A stretch of 64,000 nt of DNA from Catelliglobosispora koreensis DSM 44566 (GTDB taxonomy: Bacteria > Actinomycetota > Actinomycetes > Mycobacteriales > Micromonosporaceae). The translations under genes and the position numbers were made by a program. A model generated the notes under the pieces. It was not told the DNA's origin. It was given only the letters and a program-made list of their open reading frames with translations, and did not search any database. Where the stretch lies: positions 124,206-188,205 of the forward strand of contig NZ_KB903252.1 of assembly GCF_000379685.1 (NCBI RefSeq), read 5' to 3'. Positions 30,666 to 37,789 of the stretch are shown piece by piece (position 1 is the stretch's first letter; every line of letters starts with the position of its first letter).

Positions 30666-31723
30666 GCATCGTGGCCGTCCGTGCCCATCGCATCAGTTCT
30701 CCCCTGCACACACCGTTTGTCACGGCTCTGCGCCGGGCGACGACGGCGGATTCGCTGATCGTTGAGGTCGTGGACGGCGACGGCAACTCCGGCTTCGGTG
30801 AAGCGCCGCAGGTGTGGGCGGTCACCGGGGCCAATATCCCCGGCTCTCAGGCATGTGTCGAGGAGATGATCGCTCCGAAGCTGATCGGCAAGGACGCTGA
30901 CGATCTCAACGCCCGCTGCCGGGAAGTGGCGCGCGCTGTCGTGGGCAATGAGGCGGCCAGAGCGGCCGTTGATGTCGCATTGCATGACCTGGCCGCACGG
31001 CGCCTCGGCATACCGCTCTACCGGCTCCTAGGCGCCACCTCGCACGTGGTCCCCACCGACGTGACCCTCGCGGCCGGGGAACCAGGAGAGATCGCGGCAG
31101 CCGCCGAGGCGCGGCTCAGTGAAGGCTTCACGACCCTCAAACTGAAAGTCGGCACCGACGCCTCGACCGACCTCGACCGCATCAAGGCGGCCTGCGGTGT
31201 CGAAGGCGCCCAGATCCGCCTGGACGCCAATCAAGGCTGGACCGCGCGCGAAGCGATCCGGATCATCAACGGCATCTCGGCGGCCGGTTTGCCCGTCGAG
31301 CTGGTCGAGCAGCCTGTGCACCGGGCTGATCTGGCCGGTCTAGCCGAGGTGACCCGCAATGTCGATATCCCCATCATGGCCGACGAATCAGTGTTCTCGA
31401 TCCGTGACCTCGTCGAGGTGATCACTCGTAGGGCCGCTGACCTGGTGAACATCAAACTCGCCAAGTGCGGCGGACTGTCCATCGCGCGCGTCATGCTGGA
31501 CCTGGCCGAAACACACGGGCTGGGCACGTGTGTCGGGTCGATGATGGAAGGGCCGGTGGGGCTCGGGGCGGCGGCTAGCCTGGTCGCGGCCTACCCCACC
31601 ACCGTGCTCAGTGATCTGGACGCCGCTTGGTGGCTGGCCAGCTCGCCGGTGCGCGGAGGCCTCACCTACGAGAACGGAACTGTGGTGCTGCCCAGCACCA
31701 GCGGATTGGGGTTAGAGGTATGA
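30662..31723 (+). CDS. Dipeptide epimerase (L-Ala-D/L-Glu epimerase-like, enolase superfamily)
   Basis: 353 residues from GTG 30662, which overlaps the previous stop. Catalytic lysines K160 and K162 (TLKLKVG), metal ligands D188, E216 and D241 (RLDANQGW, VEQP, MADES), and second catalytic Lys K265 (NIKLAK). D318-L-D320 near the last barrel strand is the Asp-x-Asp motif that marks dipeptide epimerases over other muconate-lactonizing enzymes. It likely converts L-Ala-D-Glu from murein to L-Ala-L-Glu. Its stop overlaps the ATG of the third leader ORF. Confidence 0.9.
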   Translation: MSIVAVRAHRISSPLHTPFVTALRRATTADSLIVEVVDGDGNSGFGEAPQVWAVTGANIPGSQACVEEMIAPKLIGKDADDLNARCREVARAVVGNEAARAAVDVALHDLAARRLGIPLYRLLGATSHVVPTDVTLAAGEPGEIAAAAEARLSEGFTTLKLKVGTDASTDLDRIKAACGVEGAQIRLDANQGWTAREAIRIINGISAAGLPVELVEQPVHRADLAGLAEVTRNVDIPIMADESVFSIRDLVEVITRRAADLVNIKLAKCGGLSIARVMLDLAETHGLGTCVGSMMEGPVGLGAAASLVAAYPTTVLSDLDAAWWLASSPVRGGLTYENGTVVLPSTSGLGLEV

Positions 31724-31869
31724 GCGAGGGCTTGCCTTTCGGCGCAGGACCACCGACGAGGTGGCGGGACCTGGGCGCGAAGCGCGTCTCAGGCTTTCCC
31801 GAGCGAATCGGGATGACAGGGTGGACAGTGCCTCAGGGCGAAAGCGACCGAAGGGAGTTTTCGGCATGA
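31720..31869 (+). CDS. Leader ORF copy 3 (49 codons) between epimerase and NlpC/P60 genes
   Basis: ORF starting MSEGLPFGAGPPTRW, with a middle part [19 protein letters not shown] and tail GESDRREFSA. Its ATG overlaps the epimerase stop (ATGA) and its TGA overlaps the NlpC/P60 ATG (ATGA). It has the same length as copy 2 without indels, although the two lie 25 kb apart and serve unrelated pathways. It lacks the TTA codon seen in copies 1 and 2. Whether the peptide itself has a function is unknown. Confidence 0.55.
   Translation: MSEGLPFGAGPPTRWRDLGAKRVSGFPERIGMTGWTVPQGESDRREFSA
31848..31864 (+). promoter_or_regulatory. Hairpin with the NlpC/P60 Shine-Dalgarno in its loop
   Basis: The sequence ccgaagggagttttcgg forms a 5-bp stem (CCGAA/TTCGG) around loop GGGAGTT, 8 nt from GGGAG to the ATG at 31866. 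Stem and spacing match the copies before tal and zwf. Confidence 0.6.
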
Positions 31870-32525
31870 GGACAGCGACGGTCAGCGCGCCGGTGGCGAC
31901 CCTGTGGGCCAAACCGGATTCGCCGCGTCCCGGCGTCGATGCGGCAGCCCTTGCGCCGCAATGCAATCCGGCCGAATGGGTGTCCGGAATGGACACGAGC
32001 GAGCGGATCTATCACGGCGTGCTCACGCAACTGCTTCAAGGCGAACCGGTGCTGATCGAGGAGATCAGCGACGGCTGGGCCCGGGTTGTCGCGACGGCAC
32101 AGCCCGCTCAGCGCCTCGACCCGCGTGGCTACCCCGGCTGGCTTCCCGTGGATCAGCTGCGTTTCGATGACGTGCTGGAGATCGCGCGCAGCTGGATCGG
32201 CGTGCCCTACGTGTGGGGTGGGCTGACCGCGCACGGCATCGACTGTTCTGGCCTCGTGCACTTGGCGTTCCGCCGCGCTGGGCAGACCCTGCCCCGTGAC
32301 GCCTCCGATCAGGCGCGCGCCACCACCGCGGTCCCGGCCGGGCAAGAGCGTGCGGGCGACCTTTACTTCTTCTCCAGCAAGCCTGATGGCCGGGTCACCC
32401 ACGTCGGGTTCGTGACCGGCCCTGGCCGCATTCTGCACGCGTGCGGCGACCAGGGACTGGTCGTGGAAGAAGAGATGCCGCAGTACCGGCGCGAGACCCT
32501 ACTGGGAATCCACCGGGCCGACTGA
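31866..32525 (+). CDS. NlpC/P60 cysteine peptidase, YkfC-like
   Basis: 219 residues from ATG 31866. The N-terminal part (to about 100) looks like the SH3-type domain of YkfC-like enzymes; the C-terminal NlpC/P60 domain has C127 (GIDCSGLVH), H179 (VTHVGF) and H191. No signal peptide is visible. The family cleaves the gamma-D-Glu/diamino acid bond; with the dipeptide epimerase upstream this resembles the Bacillus ykfB-ykfC murein-peptide catabolic pair. The frame is open further upstream through the repeat, but the start with GGGAG at 8 nt is preferred. It overlaps the convergent terC by 27 bp. Confidence 0.9.
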   Translation: MRTATVSAPVATLWAKPDSPRPGVDAAALAPQCNPAEWVSGMDTSERIYHGVLTQLLQGEPVLIEEISDGWARVVATAQPAQRLDPRGYPGWLPVDQLRFDDVLEIARSWIGVPYVWGGLTAHGIDCSGLVHLAFRRAGQTLPRDASDQARATTAVPAGQERAGDLYFFSSKPDGRVTHVGFVTGPGRILHACGDQGLVVEEEMPQYRRETLLGIHRAD

Positions 32526-33506
32526 GGCCCTGGCCTTCTTATCGTCGCGAGACGACTTGATGAGGCTCGCCACCGTCGCCACCGCGAGAATGCCGATGAT
32601 CACGCCTAGCGATACGCCAATGCTGATGTGCGGCACGTGGAACGGCTGACCGCCGTTGATGAACGGCAGGTTGTTGGTGGCGAGCGCTTCCAGGATCAGC
32701 TTGACCCCGATGAAGCCGAGCACCGCCGCAAGGCCGAGTGACAGGTAGACCAGCCGGTCGAGCAGCCCGCCGAGCAAGAAGTAAAGCTGCCGCAAACCCA
32801 TGAGCGCGAACACGTTTGCCGTGAAGACGAGGTAGGGCTCTTTCGTCAGGCCGAAGATGGCCGGGATCGAGTCGAGCGCGAAGATGAGGTCGGTCGTCCC
32901 GATCGCGATCATGACGATCAGCATGGGGGTGAAGAACCGGCGGCCATCGATCGTCGTGGTCATCTTCGAGCCGTGGTAATCCTTGCTGATCGGCAGCACC
33001 CGGCGCGACCAGCGGATCAGCATGTTCTCCTTGTAGTCCTCTTCACCGGTCTCGCCGTGGCGAGTCAGCGTCCAGGCGGTGTAGATCAGGAAGACGCCGA
33101 AGATGTAGAACACCCAGGAGAACTGCGAGACCAGGGCTGAGCCAGCGGCGATGAAGATGCCACGCATGATCAGCGCGAGCACGATGCCGATGAGCAGCAC
33201 CTTCTGCTGATAGATCCGGGGAACCCGGAACCTGGTCATGATGATCACGAAGACGAACAGGTTGTCCACGCTCAGGCTGTATTCGGTGACCCAGCCGGCG
33301 AAGAACTCCTGCCCATACGTCGAGCCGTAGTTGAAGAAGATCCAGGCGCCGAAGGCACAGGCCAAGGCCACATAAAAAACGACCCATGCGGTCGCTTCCT
33401 TCATCGACGGCTCGTGCGGCCTTCGGCCGACGACGAACAGATCGATAGCGAGAACCGCGGTCATCGCGATGAGGGTCACAACCCAGACCCACGTGGACAC
33501 ATTCAC
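32499..33506 (-). CDS. TerC-family integral membrane protein
   Basis: 335 residues with about nine membrane helices, from GTG 33506. The family hallmark SLSVDNLFVFVIIMTRFRVP is near residue 78 and the second acidic motif LIFALDSIPAIFGLTKEP near residue 208. TerC/Alx/YkoY proteins export metals, with manganese best supported; metal specificity here is inferred. The start is GTG, 9 nt after GGAGG, which lies in a leader hairpin (see the riboswitch entry). The C-terminal tail (SLIKSSRDDKKARASVG) overlaps the NlpC/P60 gene end. Confidence 0.93.
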   Translation of the reverse strand: MNVSTWVWVVTLIAMTAVLAIDLFVVGRRPHEPSMKEATAWVVFYVALACAFGAWIFFNYGSTYGQEFFAGWVTEYSLSVDNLFVFVIIMTRFRVPRIYQQKVLLIGIVLALIMRGIFIAAGSALVSQFSWVFYIFGVFLIYTAWTLTRHGETGEEDYKENMLIRWSRRVLPISKDYHGSKMTTTIDGRRFFTPMLIVMIAIGTTDLIFALDSIPAIFGLTKEPYLVFTANVFALMGLRQLYFLLGGLLDRLVYLSLGLAAVLGFIGVKLILEALATNNLPFINGGQPFHVPHISIGVSLGVIIGILAVATVASLIKSSRDDKKARASVGPVDSQ

Positions 33507-33665
33507 TTGAAAAACCCTCCGGTCGGCAGCACGACAAGCCCGGAGGTCTCTCCCGCTGCTGTCCGCACCTCAATGCGGCCTCCCCAGCGGCCGACGGTGC
33601 CGGGATCAGGCGCGAGCCTGATGCCGTGCTGACGACACCGCCGTGAAGGGATACTCCCCTCCCGA
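33507..33665 (-). promoter_or_regulatory. yybP-ykoY-like manganese riboswitch leader of terC
   Basis: Read on the minus strand, the leader contains GGGGAGTA followed by a paired CCC, then CGGCGGTGTCGTCAGCACGG, and CGCTGGGGAGGCCGC, all resembling the yybP-ykoY family found before TerC genes. Near the gene, ACCTCCGG (33547-33540) can pair with CCGGAGGG (33522-33515). This stem contains the GGAGG Shine-Dalgarno of terC, which points to translational control. The family assignment is by eye, not by a covariance model. Confidence 0.68.
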
Positions 33666-33717
33666 TAACCCAGTATTCTTCACCATCCTCGCCGGTGCCT
33701 AATGATCGGGGCATGCA

Positions 33718-34023
33718 ATGATCGGGCGCATGGTTCTCGAGGTTGCTCTAATCGACATCGCCCCAGGCCAAGAGGACGCTTTCGCGGCGGCCTACCGCAA
33801 AGGACATGAGATCCTTGCCACAACTCCGGGCTGCCTCAGCGTGCGGATGACCCAGGGGATCGAATCGCCTTCGCGTTTCGTCCTTCTGGTGGAATGGGAC
33901 ACCGTCGCGTCCCATGAGGACAACTTCCGCGCCACCGATCGGTTCACCCAATGGCGGGCATTGATCGGCTCCTACTTCGCCCAGCCACCACTGGTCGAGC
34001 ACTTCAATGACATTCACCCTTAA
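33718..34023 (+). CDS. Antibiotic biosynthesis monooxygenase (ABM) domain protein
   Basis: 101 residues with the small ferredoxin-like ABM fold: LEVALIDIAPGQEDAFAAAY at the start and SPSRFVLLVEWDTVASHEDNF in the middle. Such proteins are small monooxygenases or degrade quinones or heme; the substrate is unknown. ATG 33718 is chosen because GGGG lies about 6 nt upstream; ATG 33730 is a reasonable alternative. It overlaps the following hydrolase by 17 bp. A 10-bp direct repeat, aatgatcggg, lies at 33701 and 33717. Confidence 0.8.
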   Translation: MIGRMVLEVALIDIAPGQEDAFAAAYRKGHEILATTPGCLSVRMTQGIESPSRFVLLVEWDTVASHEDNFRATDRFTQWRALIGSYFAQPPLVEHFNDIHP

Positions 34024-34738
34024 GACCTCTGATGGGGTACTAGTAAGCGCGCACCACGAGCCGGGAGACCAAAGCGTGGCGTTCGTCGTCGCGCACGGGT
34101 TCACCGGCTCTTGGCGCCGCCCCGCGATGCGAAGGGCCGCAACGGTTTTCAAGTCCTACGGTGGTGTGATCACGTTTGACTTCCGTGGCCACGGCACTTC
34201 TGGCGGCACCTCAACCGTTGGCGATCAGGAGATCCACGACGTAGAAGCGGCCGTTCAGTGGGCTCGTTCGCTTGGCTACCAACGCATCGCGACCGTTGGT
34301 TTTTCCATGGGCGCCTCCGTAGTGGTTAGGCACGCCGCCCTCCTTCGTGATGTGGACGCCGTCGTCGCCGTGAGCAGCCCCGCCCGGTGGTACTACCGCG
34401 GCACTCCCCCGATGCGCCGAGTGCACTGGGTCATCGAACGCCGCCTGGGCCGTCTCGTCTCGCGGGCGGTGCTGCGTACCCGGATCGCTGTCGGCGGCTG
34501 GAATCCCGTGCCCGAAGCCCCACACGAGCTCGCCGGGAAGATCACGCCCACGCCTTTGCTTGTCGTGCACGGAGACGCGGACACTTACTTCCCGCTTGAG
34601 CACGCACATCAGCTCTACGAAGCGGCGTCGGAGCCGAAGGAGCTGTGGATCGAGCCCGGCTTCGCCCACGCCGAAAACGCGGCGACAGAAGACCTCCTCC
34701 ACCGCATCGCCGCCTGGATCACGACCCACCTTCGCTAG
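34007..34738 (+). CDS. Alpha/beta hydrolase
   Basis: 243 residues. It has oxyanion-hole region VAHGFTGSWRRP, nucleophile elbow GFSMGASVV, the Asp in VVHGDADTYFP and the His in PGFAHAENA, so a full Ser-Asp-His triad is present. No signal peptide is visible. It overlaps the ABM-domain gene by 17 bp, so the two are probably co-translated. The substrate is unknown; the fold is shared with esterases, acyltransferases and peptidases. Confidence 0.87.
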   Translation: MTFTLKTSDGVLVSAHHEPGDQSVAFVVAHGFTGSWRRPAMRRAATVFKSYGGVITFDFRGHGTSGGTSTVGDQEIHDVEAAVQWARSLGYQRIATVGFSMGASVVVRHAALLRDVDAVVAVSSPARWYYRGTPPMRRVHWVIERRLGRLVSRAVLRTRIAVGGWNPVPEAPHELAGKITPTPLLVVHGDADTYFPLEHAHQLYEAASEPKELWIEPGFAHAENAATEDLLHRIAAWITTHLR

Positions 34739-34755
34739 CTCGCCCGCCGCCGGGC

Positions 34756-34853
34756 GCTTCCCTCCGTGATCCACGCCCTCGCCGCTTCACGCCATCCCCG
34801 CTTTCCTCCGTCGCCGCTTCACGCCCCCGTCGCTTCCCTCCGTGATCCACATC
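34756..34853. repeat. Short direct repeats downstream of the hydrolase gene
   Basis: A 20-bp unit, cgcttccctccgtgatccac, occurs at 34756-34775 (last base c at 34774) and again ending at 34850. Between them cgccgcttcacgcc occurs twice (34780-34793 and 34812-34825), and related ctttcctccg at 34801. The core tgatccac recurs inverted in the adjacent palindrome and again at 34918-34925 as gtggatca. No coding potential was seen. Exact unit borders are accurate to about 2 bp. Confidence 0.65.
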
Positions 34854-34905
34854 CCGTTAGACGTGATCAAACCGCCTTTCGATCACGTCTGACGGGATGT
34901 GGATC
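34844..34905. repeat. 25-bp near-perfect inverted repeat between convergent genes
   Basis: Left arm 34844-34868 starts gatccacatcccgttagacg; right arm 34881-34905 ends gacgggatgtggatc. Of 25 positions only one is not Watson-Crick, and it is a G-T wobble. The loop is 12 nt (aaaccgcctttc). It sits between the hydrolase (plus) and the HxlR-type regulator (minus), so it may be a shared terminator, but the long, AT-containing stem differs from the GC-rich terminators elsewhere in the window. A REP-like or miniature mobile palindrome is the alternative. Confidence 0.75.
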
Positions 34906-34922
34906 TGCATTGCGGATGTGGA

Positions 34923-35777
34923 TCACGATGAAGCGGTGGCGAGGGACCACTGGACGGCGACGGGGATGTCGACGACAGGAAACAGGACACTGTGGACCGT
35001 CCGGTCCGGATCGACGATGAGGATGAACCGTCGCAGCCGTGGAGTCTCCCCTCCCGTGAACACAGGCAGGCGCAGAGCGGCCGTTAGCTCCAGCTTGGCG
35101 TCGGACAGGAGCGGAAACAGTACCCCCTCGTGGTCTGAGAAAGCCCGCTGCTGAGCTGGCAGCTGCGTGCTGACCCCGCGCACCGCGAGCCCCTTGCTCT
35201 GGAATTCGGCGTGAGCGTCGCGGAAGAGGCGGTTTTCCAGCGTGCAGCCGGACGCACCCGGGATGTCGTGCCAGCCCTCGGGCGGCGGTTGAGTGACGGT
35301 CATCGGATATCCAAATAGGACAGTGCGGGTCTCGGCGACGACATCGAGTGTGCCGCCGGTCGTGGCGGGCAAGGCGAGCTCGGGAACCCTGGTGCCCACG
35401 AGACCGTGCAAGCGGGCGGAAGTCGCGGGATCGTCCTGAGCCGAAGGCATGCCGTCGCCTAGGAGCCAGCGGTCACCCCAGTCCTGCAGGGCGACAAGGA
35501 CAGGCACGAGAGCCGCGCCCCTGGGCGTCAGCCGGTACTCAAAGCGGACCGGCGCCTCCTGGTAGGGATGACGGTCGATGAGACCGTGCACTTCCAGTTT
35601 CCGCAGCCGTTCCGTGAGCACCTTCCGGGAGATGCCCAGCTCGGCGGTCAGCTGATCGAACCGGCGGATGCCGCGGACCAGGTCACGCACCAAAAGGACG
35701 TCCCACGCGTCGCTCAGCACCGCTAGCGACTGGGCGACCGCGCAGTGAGATTCCGGAATCCAGCTTGCCTGCGGCAC
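34923..35777 (-). CDS. HxlR-family regulator fused to a peroxiredoxin-like domain
   Basis: 284 residues in two parts. Residues 1-110 are an HxlR winged helix (WDVLLVRDLVRGIRRFDQL, GISRKVLTERLRKLEVHGLI, YRLTPRGAAL). Residues about 127-272 resemble the AhpC/TSA redoxin fold (VGTRVPELALPATTGG, FRDAHAEFQSKGLAVRGVST, FPLLSDAKLELTAALRLPVF). Only two cysteines exist: C12, at the position of the redox cysteine of HxlR sensors, and C178 in IPGASGCTLENRLFRD, at the peroxidatic-like region although the canonical PxxxTxxC is altered. It diverges from an MFS-hemerythrin operon. A thiol-redox sensing repressor is inferred, not shown. Confidence 0.85.
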   Translation of the reverse strand: MPQASWIPESHCAVAQSLAVLSDAWDVLLVRDLVRGIRRFDQLTAELGISRKVLTERLRKLEVHGLIDRHPYQEAPVRFEYRLTPRGAALVPVLVALQDWGDRWLLGDGMPSAQDDPATSARLHGLVGTRVPELALPATTGGTLDVVAETRTVLFGYPMTVTQPPPEGWHDIPGASGCTLENRLFRDAHAEFQSKGLAVRGVSTQLPAQQRAFSDHEGVLFPLLSDAKLELTAALRLPVFTGGETPRLRRFILIVDPDRTVHSVLFPVVDIPVAVQWSLATASS

Positions 35778-35790
35778 CCCTGACCCCCTA

Positions 35791-35807
35791 AGTTCCCTTT
35801 TGAAACT
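35791..35807. promoter_or_regulatory. Candidate operator between HxlR-type regulator and MFS genes
   Basis: The 17-nt sequence agttcccttttgaaact has outer arms AGTT/AACT and a further C/G pair, an imperfect dyad centred in the 57-bp gap between the divergent genes. It would suit a winged-helix dimer acting on both promoters. This is a visual candidate only. Confidence 0.35.
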
Positions 35808-35834
35808 GACACTAACACAACGGGGGTAGCCGAG

Positions 35835-37172
35835 ATGGTCTGGCGGAGCTTGCGTGAGCTTCCAGTTTGGCTGAGAGTTTTCGTCTTCGGCCGCCTGATC
35901 AAATCGGCTGGTTCGCTCGCCTGGCTATATCTGACCGTCTATCTCGTCGACGAGCGCGGGCTCGACCCCGCTGTCGCTGGCCTCATCGTCGGCGCCAACG
36001 GGGTCGGCATCGTCGCCGGGGTCGCGTGCGGCGGCTGGATCGGTGACCATCTCGGCATCCGGCGCACGATGATCGTGGCGAACCTGGGCTCGGCTGCCGC
36101 CGCGCTGCTCGTTCCGGTGTCGCCGATCGCGTTGCTGGGTCCCGTTTTCACCCTCGGCGGGTTCATCGGCGCGATGTCGTTCCCGCTCGGCATGGCCTTG
36201 GTGACAGGCTCACTCCCGGAAACGCAACGTCGTGCGGGAGCCGCGCTATCGCGAGCGGCCATGAACGCGGGAGTGGTCATCGGGCCACCGCTCGGTGCGC
36301 TTGCCGCGGCGTACAGTTTCCACCTCATCTTCGTCATGGAAGCCGTTGCTGGCATAGCGATGGCGCTCTTGATTTGGCGGCTCGTACCGTCACCACCGGT
36401 CGCTCACGGTCCCACGCCCCGTCTGAAGTGGAATGCACTGCTAGCTGACCGTCCGATGTGGACACTGCTCGTGGCGGTCATGTTCGTTGACGCGGCGTAC
36501 CGGCAGATCTTCACAGGACTTCCGTTGATGCTGACCGGATCCGGGACGCCACTGCTCGGCTTCGGCGTGCTTATCTCGCTGAGCAGTGTGCTGATCGTGC
36601 TCGCGGAAACGCCTTTGGCGATCCGCTTGAAGGGGCACTCCGCGCTGCGGATCATTCCGCTGGGCTACGCGTTCATCGCCGCCGGGTTCCTGGTGCTGAC
36701 CGTCTGGCCCGCCTACGGTGGCGCGGTGCTGGCGATCGGCGTCATCACGACCGGCGAAATGCTTTACAAGCCAACGTCTGCCGCGTTCGCCGCCGACCGG
36801 GCGCCAGATGGCATGCACGGGCGCTACCAAGCGCTTTACAGCTCGGCCTCCATCATCGGCTCGGTTATCTCTCCACCGGTTGGTGGCGCGCTGTACCAGT
36901 TCGCGCCCTCACTGCTGTGGCCCGTCTGCACGCTGCTCGCCGCCGCCGGTGGGCTGATGCTCTACCGCGTCTCCCGCACCGGATCTCACGCACCGGCAAG
37001 CGCCAGCGACAACGTGTCTGGCACGGCTGGCCAAGCGGCTACCAGCCCGGCCTTGACGAGTGGCCGCATCCGGCCGTCTGTTGTGGACGACCGGATCCCG
37101 CGGCAGCACCGGCGGCGGCACTTTCCGGCGGAGTTTCGCGCGAGCCGCCCCGGGGTATCCCGAGACGCATGA
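35835..37172 (+). CDS. Major facilitator superfamily transporter
   Basis: 445 residues with about 12 membrane helices. The MFS loop 2-3 motif appears as GGWIGDHLGIRRTMI near residue 73. After the last helix (WPVCTLLAAAGGLMLYRV) there is a basic, Pro/Arg-rich cytoplasmic tail of about 65 residues. GGGGGT precedes the ATG by about 10 nt. The stop overlaps the hemerythrin ATG by 4 bp. Its position opposite the HxlR-peroxiredoxin gene suggests regulated drug or electrophile efflux; the substrate is unknown. Confidence 0.9.
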   Translation: MVWRSLRELPVWLRVFVFGRLIKSAGSLAWLYLTVYLVDERGLDPAVAGLIVGANGVGIVAGVACGGWIGDHLGIRRTMIVANLGSAAAALLVPVSPIALLGPVFTLGGFIGAMSFPLGMALVTGSLPETQRRAGAALSRAAMNAGVVIGPPLGALAAAYSFHLIFVMEAVAGIAMALLIWRLVPSPPVAHGPTPRLKWNALLADRPMWTLLVAVMFVDAAYRQIFTGLPLMLTGSGTPLLGFGVLISLSSVLIVLAETPLAIRLKGHSALRIIPLGYAFIAAGFLVLTVWPAYGGAVLAIGVITTGEMLYKPTSAAFAADRAPDGMHGRYQALYSSASIIGSVISPPVGGALYQFAPSLLWPVCTLLAAAGGLMLYRVSRTGSHAPASASDNVSGTAGQAATSPALTSGRIRPSVVDDRIPRQHRRRHFPAEFRASRPGVSRDA

Positions 37173-37789
37173 CGCTGCCACCCCTGCCTCACCTTCCTGG
37201 TGAAGACGACGACTTCCACTATCGTCCGCCCGGCCGCAGCATCATCGCGGTCCTGAGCGATGAGCATCTGCAGATCGCCGCGCTGTCTGCCGAGCTTTCC
37301 GAAAGCGAACAGCCAAATAAGGACCTGGCGAGCGTCGTGACAGCAACGGTGACGCGCCACCTTTCCGCCGAGGAGCAATACCTTTACCCGGCGGTCAAAG
37401 ACGCGCTTCCCGACGGGCGGTCCATCGCCGAGCGTGAGGTCGCGCGCGATGCGGAGATCCTCAAGAAGCTGGCACAGCTCGAAGCCGAGAAGCCCGGGAC
37501 CCGTGCGTTCAAGAAGCTCGTCGACACGATTGGCGCCGAGTTTCACGAGCACAGCAAGACGTGCGCGGGCGAGATCTTTCCCCGGTTGCGCGACGCGATA
37601 AGCGAAGCCAATCTGGTCCGCCTCGGCAACCGCGTGGAGATCGCGGAAGAGGCCGCTCCCACGCGGCCCCATCCCAGCTCTCCCGCGACCCCTCCCCTGA
37701 ATAAAGTCACCGACGCCGCGCTGGGCGCCGCGGACAAGATCCGCGACGCCGTGACCGGCCGGAAGACCTATCCTGAAGATCTGGCCTAA
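37169..37789 (+). CDS. Hemerythrin HHE-domain protein
   Basis: 206 residues from ATG 37169, which overlaps the MFS stop (ATGA). Candidate di-iron ligands are H33 (SDEHLQIA), H64 and E68 ([13 protein letters not shown]), H126/H128 and E135 ([15 protein letters not shown]). A Pro-rich linker (residues 160-172) leads to a short helical C-terminus. Hemerythrin-like proteins bind O2, NO or peroxide through a di-iron site. Co-translation with the MFS gene and the divergent redox-type regulator suggest a shared oxidative-stress role. It overlaps the uvrB stop by 4 bp. Confidence 0.88.
   Translation: MTLPPLPHLPGEDDDFHYRPPGRSIIAVLSDEHLQIAALSAELSESEQPNKDLASVVTATVTRHLSAEEQYLYPAVKDALPDGRSIAEREVARDAEILKKLAQLEAEKPGTRAFKKLVDTIGAEFHEHSKTCAGEIFPRLRDAISEANLVRLGNRVEIAEEAAPTRPHPSSPATPPLNKVTDAALGAADKIRDAVTGRKTYPEDLA

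Noticed and set aside
33701-33726. 10-bp direct repeat aatgatcggg before the ABM-domain gene
   Set aside because: Noted in that gene entry, but two short copies 16 bp apart may be chance and show no dyad; not listed as an operator.
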